Position numbers and translations under genes: made by a program. The notes under the pieces were generated by a model. The model was not told where the DNA came from, ran no database searches, and was given only the letters and a program-made list of their open reading frames with translations. Source: CAZEPJ01 sp964514105 (GTDB taxonomy: Bacteria; Desulfobacterota; Desulfocorpusculales; Desulfocorpusculum). From it: a stretch of 25,004 nt of DNA. Of this stretch, positions 7,984-15,920 are shown piece after piece (position 1 is the first letter of the stretch; the number at the start of each line of letters is the position of its first letter). The stretch is from contig CAZEPJ010000065.1 of assembly GCA_964514105.1 (NCBI GenBank), positions 1 to 25,004 on the forward strand. The letters run 5' to 3'.

Positions 7984-9333
7984 ATGGGGGAGAAGCACAA
8001 CGGAGTTCTCAGGGAAGCGGTACACGGGATCTATGGCTACATCCGGGAGAACCTCTATCTCAACCGACCCGACCTGGAGCTGAACGGACACGAATTCAAC
8101 TCGACCCTGCTCCTGAGTCTCATGACCGGCCTTCGCCGGGGCAAGGAGATCATCATCGGGGAGCCCGGTCTCGGCAAGACCACCTCGGCGGAGTACGTCT
8201 GCTCGCTGCTGTATCGGTTTCCCCTGGGGACGATCTGGGCCAGCGAGGTGGCCGGGCACCCGGAGCAGACCGAAGAGAAGATCATCGGCCGGCCGGATCT
8301 GGGAAAGCTCAACCTGGGCGAGGAGGTGGTGGTGTGGTCCCACTTCGCCCTGCTGCCCATCAAGATCGTCGACGAGATCAACCGGCTCCCCGAGACCAAG
8401 CAAAGCATGATCCTGGACGGGGTGGACCGGGGCAACTGGGAGTATCTCAATGACGCCATCGTCAACGAGGAATACTGCCTGTTCGCCACGGCCAATTACC
8501 AGGATCGGGGGACCAACACCATCATCGCGCCCCTCATCGATCGGTTCGACCTCATGGTGGAGTCCCGCCACCCGGGAGCCAATCTGGCCTACGTCATCGG
8601 GACCCGCGGGGCTGCCAACGCGGCCCTCAGGAACCGGGAGCTGGAAGCCGAGTTTCACCGGGTGCTGGGCGAGCGCACGTCGTACGACAACCGCATGAGG
8701 CGGATGGACGAACTGTGCGAGCGGTTCGGCGAAAGACTTGCCCGGGAATTCGACGTGCGGAGCCTCTCTCGCCAGGACCGCGAGGGCGTCCGTGCGGAGA
8801 TGGACGAGATCCCGCTGGACCTGGATGCCAACGCCTTTTTGCGCATGGTCATCTCCGAGCTTTCCTTCTGCCACCGATTCGGCCAGAAGCGGAGCAACGA
8901 GGGGTGCGAGGAAGGCTGCCATTTCACGGGGTACCAGTGCAACTCGGTGCGCAACTGCATCTCCAACCGGTTTCCCATCTCGGTGCGAAACATGTCCCAG
9001 GCCCTGGCATGGTTCCTGGGGGACCGAGAGGTGGGGCTGGAGCATCTGAAGGTCATCCTCCCCTTCACCCTGGCCCATCGCATCCAGTGGAAGGAGGAGG
9101 CGGTGGCTCGGCGGGAGAAGGAGGCCCGCAACGATCCCCTCCCCATCCACATGGCCAAGGAGGCCGTCAGAGACATGCACCGGCGCTACATGGAGCAGGG
9201 CCCCCAGGTCAAAAACGCTCTGGCTGCGGCCTGCCGGGTGGCCGAGGGAGAGCGGCTGGATCTGCCCGAGGGAGACCATCCGATCTTCTGGGAGATCCGC
9301 AGGGACCTGGGCCGGGGGGGCCTCGACGCATGA
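7984..9333 (+). CDS. MoxR-type AAA+ ATPase with a C-terminal cysteine cluster
   Basis: 449 residues. Walker A is GEPGLGKTT (59-67), Walker B IKIVDE (126-131), the sensor-1 Asn is in ATANYQD (N171) and a probable arginine finger is in PLIDRFD (R187). This is the MoxR/CbbQ/NorQ/RavA layout. An Asn-rich connection precedes a C-terminal region with five cysteines, C296, C308, C312, C319 and C325 (X11, X3, X6, X5 spacing), not a standard part of MoxR proteins and possibly a zinc or Fe-S site. MoxR ATPases usually work with a VWA-domain partner to remodel or load metal cofactors into a target enzyme, and such a partner is encoded two genes downstream. The stop overlaps the next ATG (ATGA), so translation is coupled. 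Confidence 0.87.
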   Translation: MGEKHNGVLREAVHGIYGYIRENLYLNRPDLELNGHEFNSTLLLSLMTGLRRGKEIIIGEPGLGKTTSAEYVCSLLYRFPLGTIWASEVAGHPEQTEEKIIGRPDLGKLNLGEEVVVWSHFALLPIKIVDEINRLPETKQSMILDGVDRGNWEYLNDAIVNEEYCLFATANYQDRGTNTIIAPLIDRFDLMVESRHPGANLAYVIGTRGAANAALRNRELEAEFHRVLGERTSYDNRMRRMDELCERFGERLAREFDVRSLSRQDREGVRAEMDEIPLDLDANAFLRMVISELSFCHRFGQKRSNEGCEEGCHFTGYQCNSVRNCISNRFPISVRNMSQALAWFLGDREVGLEHLKVILPFTLAHRIQWKEEAVARREKEARNDPLPIHMAKEAVRDMHRRYMEQGPQVKNALAAACRVAEGERLDLPEGDHPIFWEIRRDLGRGGLDA

Positions 9334-10025
9334 AGAACCCATTTCTCGATTTCAGCTCCGTGGCGTACCAGAAGAAAGAGATCCCCCTGGATCGCATCGT
9401 GCGGGCCAAAGAGGACGTCATGGAGCAGATCGTCCAGGGGTACCTGCGCCTGGTGGAGGACGAGGTCAAGGACCTCGTCTGGCTCGTGGAGCACAGCCGG
9501 GTGGTCAAGGCGTACAGCGCCGCCGTCAAGAGCATCCGGGACCTGCGCTTCGATCCGGACGACATCGAGGAGTTTTGCATCGAGCTGGACAACTCCAACA
9601 AGATCCCGTACATGATCTCGGGCCCTGCCGGGATTTACCTCTCGGCCCTGGTGAACCATTCGGAGGAGGGCCGCATCACACTGCGCCTGCGGGACTACCA
9701 GCGGACGTTCCATTTCCTGGGGTACCGGCTCCCCGAGGGCAAGAGCCTCATCCTGCAGGGCGACGTGGGCGATTTCATCGGCGCGGGGCTCTCGGGCGGG
9801 CGCCTGGTGGTGGAGGGATCCACGGGCAACTGGTGCGGGGCCGGCATGATGAAGGGCGAGATCCAGATCACCGAGAACACAGGCCAGAACACGGGGGAAT
9901 GGATGCGCGGGGGAGAGATCCACGTGGACGGGCGCATCCGCAGCGTTGGCAAGACCCTCTTCGGCGGCAAGATCTACCAGCGGGGCAAGCTCTTGGTCCC
10001 CCAGGACCTGTCCGGCGAGTTCTGA
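9330..10025 (+). CDS. GXGXG-motif beta-helix protein (GltB C-terminal/FwdC-like)
   Basis: 231 residues from ATG 9330, overlapping the ATPase stop (ATGA). The N-terminal 85 or so residues look helical and charged. From about 140 the sequence has the Gly-rich repeats of the right-handed beta-helix found at the C-terminus of glutamate synthase large subunit and in formylmethanofuran dehydrogenase subunit C: GDVGDFIGAGLSGGRLVVEG (144-163), NWCGAGMMKGEIQI (168-181) and GEWMRGGEIHVDG (189-201). In those enzymes the domain is structural. Here it stands alone, is too short to be glutamate synthase, and has no catalytic residues I can identify. Its position between a MoxR ATPase and a VWA protein suggests an adaptor, substrate or scaffold of that machine (inference). 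Confidence 0.82.
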   Translation: MKNPFLDFSSVAYQKKEIPLDRIVRAKEDVMEQIVQGYLRLVEDEVKDLVWLVEHSRVVKAYSAAVKSIRDLRFDPDDIEEFCIELDNSNKIPYMISGPAGIYLSALVNHSEEGRITLRLRDYQRTFHFLGYRLPEGKSLILQGDVGDFIGAGLSGGRLVVEGSTGNWCGAGMMKGEIQITENTGQNTGEWMRGGEIHVDGRIRSVGKTLFGGKIYQRGKLLVPQDLSGEF

Positions 10026-10064
10026 CCGCCGGGGGGCCCCCCGAGGGAGCTCCGTCGAGGCGCC

Positions 10065-11624
10065 ATGAGCGATCAGGACGACAGACTCAACGGGATCTGG
10101 GCCGGGGTGCGAAGACGCCACCTCTTCCCCGAACTGCCCGCACCGCGGTGGACCGAGGGAGAAGAGCGGGTGGCCCTGGAGATGAAGGACAAGCGCATCT
10201 CCCTTTCCCGGCGGTTCATGGGCGAGCTGTCCGAGGCCGTGGACCCCGACGAGGCCGTCGAGGCGTTCCTGGACCACGCGGTATCCCACTACCTTCACTG
10301 CCCCTGGGACTTCGCCACCCATCTGAGGCTATACGCCGAGGCCAAGCACGTCCTCAAGGACAAGCCCATGGCCCAGAAGGCCGCGGATTACTTCATGGAC
10401 GTGGTCGCCGACACCGCGTGCGTGAGCCGAACCGACAGCCATATCCCCAAGCTGTACAGACACCTCAAGGGCGGCATCATGGACGAGGTGGTGCATGCCC
10501 TGTACCAGAAGATCTGGGGGGCGGACCTGGGCGTGACCGGGTACGAGGAGTACTCCCGCAAGCTCTCGCGGCTCCCGTACCTGGACCGAAAGCGCTGGCG
10601 GGACAGCGTGCGGCGTTTCTCCAAGATCATCCAGCCCCTCCTGGAGCTGGAGGAGCGGGTGGGAGACGGGCACAAGCAGCCCAATCCCATGGGGGACCAC
10701 GGGCTCCAGCAATACAGCAGCCAGGAGATCGAGCAGGGGCTCAAGGAGTTCGCCCAGGACGCCAAGACCCCGTCCCAGTTCAAGGAGATCGTCCAGGACC
10801 TGGAGGAGGAGATCCTGGAGGCCACCGAGCCCAACGAGAGGGGAATGGGGCTCGGCCCCGGACGAGCCCTGGACGCGGACATCCTGTACTACATGAAGTT
10901 GGCCGAGAACTACGCCCTGCCCATCCGCAAGACCCCCATGGAGAAGAGCGGGGCCCTGTACCCCCACCACCACGCCCCGTGGGAGGTCGGCAAGCCCTTT
11001 CAGCTCATCGACCCGTGGACCAGCTTCGGCAAGGTCATGCCCGGCATCACTCAGATCTGGGAGCGGCGCGAGGGAGAGGTCTTCGGGCGCGAGGAGGGGA
11101 CGCCCGACTGCATGATCCTCATCGACTCCTCGGGGAGCATGGCCAATCCCAGGCAGCAGCTGTCATACGCCGTGCTGGGAGCGGCCTGCGCCTGCGACGC
11201 GTACCTGAGAAACGACGCCCAGGTGGCCGTGTACAACTTCAGCGACGCCAAGGCCGGGGGCAGCCGGACCCTCCCCTTCACCCGGCAGAGAAACGCCCTG
11301 TACAAGATCCTTTGCCACTACTTTGGCGGGGGCACCAAGCTACTGGTGGAGGAGATCGATCAGCTTCAAACCCCCAGGGGACCCGACATCTTCCTCATCA
11401 CCGACATGCAGATCACCAACCTGGAGATCCTCATCCAGTACTTCAACAGCCGGAAGAACCGCGTGACGGCCGTCCACGTGGGCGACAACGAGCACGTGCG
11501 GACCTTCAAGCAGTCCATGGCCCCCCGCAAGAACGTGGGGATCTACGCCGTGGACAAGAAGGAGGACATCCCCAAGATCGTCCTGGGCCGCATCCGGGAG
11601 TACTTCCACGCCGTGGGCGCGTGA
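10065..11624 (+). CDS. VWA-domain protein, partner of the MoxR ATPase
   Basis: 519 residues. The C-terminal third is a von Willebrand A domain with a complete MIDAS: DSSGSM (354-359), Thr424 in FGGGTKLL and Asp447 in FLITDMQ, so it should bind Mg2+ and a protein ligand. The first 120 residues contain HAVSH (71-75), followed by HCPWD and then ADYFMDVVADT (108-118), resembling the degenerate zincin region seen in VWA/metallopeptidase-like proteins; the Glu of HExxH is absent. A charged helical region (about 180-265) links the halves. The start is ATG 10065 with GAGG about 4 nt upstream. It is 39 bp after the GXGXG gene and co-directional. In MoxR-VWA systems this partner contacts the target. 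Confidence 0.87.
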   Translation: MSDQDDRLNGIWAGVRRRHLFPELPAPRWTEGEERVALEMKDKRISLSRRFMGELSEAVDPDEAVEAFLDHAVSHYLHCPWDFATHLRLYAEAKHVLKDKPMAQKAADYFMDVVADTACVSRTDSHIPKLYRHLKGGIMDEVVHALYQKIWGADLGVTGYEEYSRKLSRLPYLDRKRWRDSVRRFSKIIQPLLELEERVGDGHKQPNPMGDHGLQQYSSQEIEQGLKEFAQDAKTPSQFKEIVQDLEEEILEATEPNERGMGLGPGRALDADILYYMKLAENYALPIRKTPMEKSGALYPHHHAPWEVGKPFQLIDPWTSFGKVMPGITQIWERREGEVFGREEGTPDCMILIDSSGSMANPRQQLSYAVLGAACACDAYLRNDAQVAVYNFSDAKAGGSRTLPFTRQRNALYKILCHYFGGGTKLLVEEIDQLQTPRGPDIFLITDMQITNLEILIQYFNSRKNRVTAVHVGDNEHVRTFKQSMAPRKNVGIYAVDKKEDIPKIVLGRIREYFHAVGA

Positions 11625-11740
11625 TCCAGGCCCATCAGGGGATCTGCCCCGCGACTCCGTTGTCCTCCCCGTTGAGCTGTGTCGCGGTTCCGCCCAAATC
11701 GGGGACGATCGCGGCAACCCTCCGCCTGCCCTGCGAGCGG

Positions 11741-11760
11741 AAAAAAGCCGGTCTCGGCTT
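11741..11760 (-). terminator. intrinsic terminator of the long minus-strand operon
   Basis: On the minus strand the hairpin AAGCCG-AGAC-CGGCTT is followed by a T-run (plus strand: AAAAAA at 11741-11746). It lies about 145 nt past the amidohydrolase stop in the 281-bp gap 11625-11905 between convergent genes. No T-run follows it on the plus strand, so it is directional, and no plus-strand terminator for the VWA gene was found. Confidence 0.68.
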
Positions 11761-11905
11761 CCGCACCTTGCCCATGCTGAACCCGCAGCGATGGGCGTTC
11801 TGACGCTCCAACGCGATGCGCTGTGCCGGCGGCCAACGGCCGCTGTCCGTCTGCTTGCCAATGGCCCGGTGAACACTCGCATACACCGGCCCCATCCGTC
11901 TCGCC

Positions 11906-13153
11906 TCAGGCCAGGAGGTTCTTGTATATGTTTCCCCCCTGGATGATCAGGGTGATCTTGTCCCGGTAGCGCTCGAACAGGGTCATGTCCTCCAGGGGAT
12001 CCCCGTCCAGCAGGATGAGATCGGCCAGCTTGCCCGGCTCCACCGTTCCCAGATCGTGCTCCAGGCGCAGGATCTCTGCGTTGGTCCGCGTGGCGGCCAC
12101 GATAGCCCCCATGGGGCCCAGCACCCGGGCCTGGAGGGCCAGTTCCGCCCCCTTGAAGATCTGCATGGGGCCCAGGAGGTCGGAGCCGGAACCGATCTTG
12201 ACCCCGGCCTTGAACGCGATGCCCAAGGCCTCCAGGGCCATCTCCCGGGCCGCGTCGATCTTGCGCACGTTCTCCCCGGGTATGCCCAGCTCTCTGCCCA
12301 TGTCCGAGATCTTCACGTAAGTCACCACGGTCGGGACCAGGTAGGCCCCCGCCTCTTTCATGGCCCGGGCCCCCTTCTCGGTCAGGAGGTTGCCGTGCTC
12401 GATGGTCCGGACGCCCGCTTCCACGGCGTTGAGGATGCTCCGGTCCGAGTAGCAGTGGGCCATGACGTACTTGCCGGCCGACTCGGCCTCCCAGACCGCG
12501 GCCCGGAGCTCCTCGGGGCAGTACTGGGAAGTGTCCAGCTCGTCGGAGGGCGACATGCAACCGCCTGCGGCCATGATCTTGATGTGGTCCACACCCTGGC
12601 GAAGCTGCTCACGGGCGGCGGCCCGCACCGCGTCCACCCCGTCGCAGACCACCGAGGCCAGCCCCCCGGGCTTGGGGACGGAAGGATGTGCCTCGGTGGG
12701 AAGACGCGGGTCCCCGTGCCCTCCGGTCTGGGACAGGGCCTGTCCCGAGACGGACAACCTGGGCCCCACTGCCAGGCCCTGGCGAACGGCCTCCCGGAAA
12801 CCCGGGTCGGCCCCCCCCGCGTCCCGCACCGTGGTGAACCCCTGCTCCAGGGTCTCTTTGAGGATTCCCAGGGATCGGATGACGAGCACCGAGGGAAAGA
12901 GTCGACGCTGCTGCTCCATGATGTTGGCCTCCACCGCCCCCACGTGCACGTGGGCGTCGATGAGGCCGGGCAGCAGGGTCTGTCCGCGGCAGTCGATGAC
13001 CTCGGCCCCCTTGGGCAACGAGCCGACGGGGCCCCGCACCTCCAGGATGCGCGGGCCCTCCACGAGCACTGCGGCCCTGCGGGGAAGCGACCCCGTTCCA
13101 TCGATCAAGGTGAGGTCTCTGAGGACAAGAAGGCGCCCGGCGCAATGGGCCAT
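11906..13153 (-). CDS. metal-dependent amidohydrolase (prolidase/imidazolonepropionase-like)
   Basis: 415 residues from ATG 13153, preceded by AAGGAG with an 8-nt spacer. GTG 13198 is an alternative start that would overlap the yacG stop and add 15 residues, but the AAGGAG site favours 13153. The catalytic set of the amidohydrolase superfamily is complete: HVH at 68-70 after PGLIDA, the carboxylatable Lys192 in HIKIMAAGG, His233 in MAHCYS, His253 in TIEHGN and Asp325 in GSGSDLLG. This binuclear-metal layout is that of Xaa-Pro dipeptidases and related peptide or cyclic amide hydrolases; the substrate is uncertain. It follows yacG by 41 bp and precedes the terminator at 11741-11760. It belongs to the same transcript as the phosphatase and yacG, most likely as the last gene. 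Confidence 0.85.
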   Translation of the reverse strand: MAHCAGRLLVLRDLTLIDGTGSLPRRAAVLVEGPRILEVRGPVGSLPKGAEVIDCRGQTLLPGLIDAHVHVGAVEANIMEQQRRLFPSVLVIRSLGILKETLEQGFTTVRDAGGADPGFREAVRQGLAVGPRLSVSGQALSQTGGHGDPRLPTEAHPSVPKPGGLASVVCDGVDAVRAAAREQLRQGVDHIKIMAAGGCMSPSDELDTSQYCPEELRAAVWEAESAGKYVMAHCYSDRSILNAVEAGVRTIEHGNLLTEKGARAMKEAGAYLVPTVVTYVKISDMGRELGIPGENVRKIDAAREMALEALGIAFKAGVKIGSGSDLLGPMQIFKGAELALQARVLGPMGAIVAATRTNAEILRLEHDLGTVEPGKLADLILLDGDPLEDMTLFERYRDKITLIIQGGNIYKNLLA

Positions 13154-13194
13154 CGTGTCTGCTCCTTCCCTCGCGATGGAATCCCGGGGTGGAC

Positions 13195-13395
13195 TCACTC
13201 ACCCCTTTCCTGATCGGGTTCCATGGAGGATTCGTCTTCCAGGGGAGCGGTGACCCTGTAGCCTTCCGAGACCCACTCCCCCAGGTCGATGAGCTTGCAC
13301 CGTTCCGAGCAGAAGGGGCGAAAGGGATTCCCATCCCAGGGCGCCCGCTTCCTGCAGATGGGGCACGGGACCTCCAGGGGCCTTCCCACGTTCAT
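13195..13395 (-). CDS. yacG: YacG-like zinc-binding protein (DNA gyrase inhibitor family)
   Basis: 66 residues. Four cysteines, C11 and C14 in VPCPICRKRAPW and C29 and C33 in FRPFCSERCKLIDLGEW, form the YacG treble-clef zinc site, followed by the conserved LGEWVSEGYRV and an acidic tail. In E. coli YacG inhibits gyrase by binding GyrB. The ATG overlaps the upstream phosphatase TGA (ATGA), so the two are translationally coupled. yacG more usually neighbours coaE, so this pairing is unusual and its effect unknown. Confidence 0.88.
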   Translation of the reverse strand: MNVGRPLEVPCPICRKRAPWDGNPFRPFCSERCKLIDLGEWVSEGYRVTAPLEDESSMEPDQERGE

Positions 13396-14042
13396 TCCTC
13401 CCTCCCGTGGGAGGAGAAGAAGGTCCGCTCGGGCAGCACCAGACAGGTGAGGCTCCCCCCGTAGCCAGCCCCCGTGTCGATGCCGATCTTGTTGGGGTGG
13501 ATGAGGGGGCGGGGAAAGGGCGTGTGGCCGAAGACCACGGTCTTTCCGAAATCGGCTCGGCATTCAATGAACTCGCGCCGGATCCAGACCAGATCGTCCA
13601 GGGTCTGCTCGCTCAACGGGACGCCATCTCGAAGCCCGGCGTGGACGAAGATGTAATCCTCGGTCTCGTAATAAGGCCGCAGGGCGTTGAAGAAGGCCAG
13701 ATGGTCGGACGGCATCTTGGATTCGATGTCGTCGCCGGTCAGGTCGTACGAGTGGATGGTCTCCACGCCGCCGTTGAGGAAGAACGTCCACGGATCCTTG
13801 CGATAGGTGAGGTAGTCCAGCAGGGTGAACTCGTGATTGCCCATGAGGCAGACGGTCCTGGGGAACATGCGCCTCACCTGAAGCACCCTTTCCACCACCT
13901 CTCGGGACTGGGGGCCCCGGTCGATGTAATCCCCCAAAAAGACGATCTGATCCTCGCCCGGGTCCGGGTGGATCTGGCGCAGCAACCCCTCAAGCTTGTT
14001 GAAATAGCCGTGGATATCCCCGATGGCGTAGATCCTGCCCAT
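13392..14042 (-). CDS. PPP-family serine/threonine or ApaH-like phosphatase
   Basis: 216 residues with the full PPP metallophosphatase signature: GDIHG (8-12), GDYIDRG (37-43), GNHE (68-71), then YIFVHAGLRDG and VVFGHTPF. The active site is a binuclear metal centre. Length and motif spacing fit bacterial and phage-type Ser/Thr protein phosphatases as well as diadenosine tetraphosphate hydrolases (ApaH-like); the reaction is not decided by sequence alone. It follows the acyl-CoA dehydrogenase by about 100 bp and overlaps yacG by 4 bp. Confidence 0.87.
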   Translation of the reverse strand: MGRIYAIGDIHGYFNKLEGLLRQIHPDPGEDQIVFLGDYIDRGPQSREVVERVLQVRRMFPRTVCLMGNHEFTLLDYLTYRKDPWTFFLNGGVETIHSYDLTGDDIESKMPSDHLAFFNALRPYYETEDYIFVHAGLRDGVPLSEQTLDDLVWIRREFIECRADFGKTVVFGHTPFPRPLIHPNKIGIDTGAGYGGSLTCLVLPERTFFSSHGREE

Positions 14043-14144
14043 GGCAAGTCAGCGAATCCTCCCGGCACCCGGAGGCCGTCCCACCCGGCGCCCTCGGGCC
14101 TCACCCCCCGACCGCCCCCTTGTGGCCCCCAAGCCCACGGCCGG

Positions 14145-15911
14145 CTATACCATCAGAGGGCCCAGGTCCTTGAGGGCCACCGCCGCGCCCTCTCGGATGG
14201 CACACTCGTGCATCCGGGAGCGGGCCACGGCCTCGCTGATGAACTGCTCGGCCACGGGGAGCTTGTGCCCCCACAGCGCGGCCTCTTCCAGCAGCAGAAA
14301 CCCCATGTACGCCTCAGCCCCCATGTCCACGAGCCTCCGGGCCATGAGCGACCGAAAACCCGCGTCGGCCTCCTCCTTCCCGCTTTGGGGCTCCGGGGCA
14401 CGCCGGGCCCTGACGTGTTCCAGGCACCGGGCGAAGCGCTCGCACACCTCTTTGAGTCGATCCGCCAGGGCGGCCAACTCGGGCCTGGGATGCGCCATGG
14501 ACGCCTTCTGTGCCAGCAGGTCGCTCATGGCCCCCTTGATGATCTTGGTCATGGCCCGGTCCACCTGCATCTGGGAGGTGCCCTCGTAGATGTTGGTGAT
14601 CCGCGCGTCGCGGTACAGGCGCTCCACGGGGTAGTCCCGCATGTACCCGTTCCCGCCGTGGACCTGGAGGGCCAGGCCAGCCACCCGGATGCATGCCTCG
14701 GATGCGTAGTACTTGGCGATGGGGGTCAGGAGCTCGGCCGTCTGGCCGCTGGCCTCCTGGAGCGCCTTGAGTGGCCCGAAGGCGGGGTCCTTCCGGTCCA
14801 TCCCCTCCAGCCGCGCAGCCGCCGCCTCCTCCAGATCAACGGCCTCGCTGGTCCGGTAGACCAGCGTGCGCATGGCCTCCAGGGTCACCTTGATCTCCAC
14901 CAGCATCTCGGCCACGGGCGGGAAGGCGATGATGGGCTTCCCGAACTGCTCCCGCTCCCGGGCGTACCGAAGGGCCTCTCGGAAGGCGGCCTCGCTCAGG
15001 CCGAGGCACTGGGCCGCCACACCCAACCGTGCCGCGTTCATGAGCCAGTTCACGTACTGGGTGAGCCCTCTGCCCCGCCGTCCCACCAGATGGGCCGGGG
15101 CATCGTCGAAGTACAGCTCGCAGGTGGGCGAGCCGTGAATCCCCATCTTCTCCTCCAGACGACGGACCTGAACGCGCTCCCCTTTCTCCACCACGAACAG
15201 GCTCAGGCCCCGGGCCCCGGCGTACTTCTCCGGGTCCTCGGAGCGGGCCAGGACCAGCAGGATGTCCCCGCATCCGTTGGTGATGAAGCGTTTGGTGCCG
15301 CGCACGCGCCACCCACCGCCCTGCGCCTCCTCCGTGGCCCTGGCCTGGACGGCCATGAGGTCGCTGCCCGCGTCGGGCTCGGTCAGGACCATGGCCCCCG
15401 TGGCCTTTCCCCTGGCAAAGGGCGGCACATACCGGACCTTGAGGGCCTGGTCGCCGAAGTGGACGATGGTGTCCGCGATCCCCTGGAGCCCGAAGAGGTT
15501 CATGAGCGAGACGTCGGCCCGGGAGATGATCTCCGTGGCCACCGTGTAAAGGGTGTTGGGGAAACCCAGGCCTCCGAACTCCGCCGGGAGCGTCATCCCC
15601 ATGAGGTCCGCATCGGCCAGATCCCGCAGGTTCTGCTCCATGGCAGGCGGGAGAAGGACCTGCCCGTTCTCGAGCCGGCATCCCTGGGCGTCGATCTCAG
15701 CGGCTCGGGGCGCGATGCGCCGGGCGGCCAGGGTGCCGATGGGATCGCTCAACAGATCGCGGAACGTCTCCACGGCCTCATCCACGCTCTCGTACGCACA
15801 TCCCCCCCCGCCCACTTCGCCCCGGGTCTCCAGGATGCCTTTCCAGTCGATCCGGCGCTCCACCTGAAAGCGCAGGTCCTCATTGTCCAGATAGAAATTC
15901 TCCAAGGCCAT
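14145..15911 (-). CDS. acyl-CoA dehydrogenase
   Basis: 588 residues, in the long ACAD class (about 590) with a C-terminal extension, like FadE5 and DmdC. Visible family features are an N-terminal helical segment, the substrate/FAD loop MVLTEPDAGSD (about 174-184), the FAD-binding region REQFGKP, and QVHGGNGYMRDYPVERLYRD. The catalytic base is E443 in NIYEGTSQMQ, positioned as in most ACADs. The expected reaction is alpha,beta-dehydrogenation of an acyl-CoA in the cytoplasm, with electrons passed to ETF. Nine bp after etfA, it is almost certainly co-transcribed with the ETF and ETF-quinone oxidoreductase genes, so it likely supplies electrons to that pathway. Chain-length specificity is unknown. 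Confidence 0.93.
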   Translation of the reverse strand: MALENFYLDNEDLRFQVERRIDWKGILETRGEVGGGGCAYESVDEAVETFRDLLSDPIGTLAARRIAPRAAEIDAQGCRLENGQVLLPPAMEQNLRDLADADLMGMTLPAEFGGLGFPNTLYTVATEIISRADVSLMNLFGLQGIADTIVHFGDQALKVRYVPPFARGKATGAMVLTEPDAGSDLMAVQARATEEAQGGGWRVRGTKRFITNGCGDILLVLARSEDPEKYAGARGLSLFVVEKGERVQVRRLEEKMGIHGSPTCELYFDDAPAHLVGRRGRGLTQYVNWLMNAARLGVAAQCLGLSEAAFREALRYAREREQFGKPIIAFPPVAEMLVEIKVTLEAMRTLVYRTSEAVDLEEAAAARLEGMDRKDPAFGPLKALQEASGQTAELLTPIAKYYASEACIRVAGLALQVHGGNGYMRDYPVERLYRDARITNIYEGTSQMQVDRAMTKIIKGAMSDLLAQKASMAHPRPELAALADRLKEVCERFARCLEHVRARRAPEPQSGKEEADAGFRSLMARRLVDMGAEAYMGFLLLEEAALWGHKLPVAEQFISEAVARSRMHECAIREGAAVALKDLGPLMV

Positions 15912-15920
15912 GGAATTCCC

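Noticed and set aside
7612..9342. 576-codon minus-strand frame opposite the MoxR gene
   Set aside because: The plus strand has complete AAA+ motifs there, and the antisense translation is a Pro/Gly/Arg/His-rich shadow.
11635..11895. 86-codon minus-strand frame between VWA and amidohydrolase genes
   Set aside because: No recognisable domain, and it spans the terminator hairpin at 11741-11760, which a real gene would not be expected to do.
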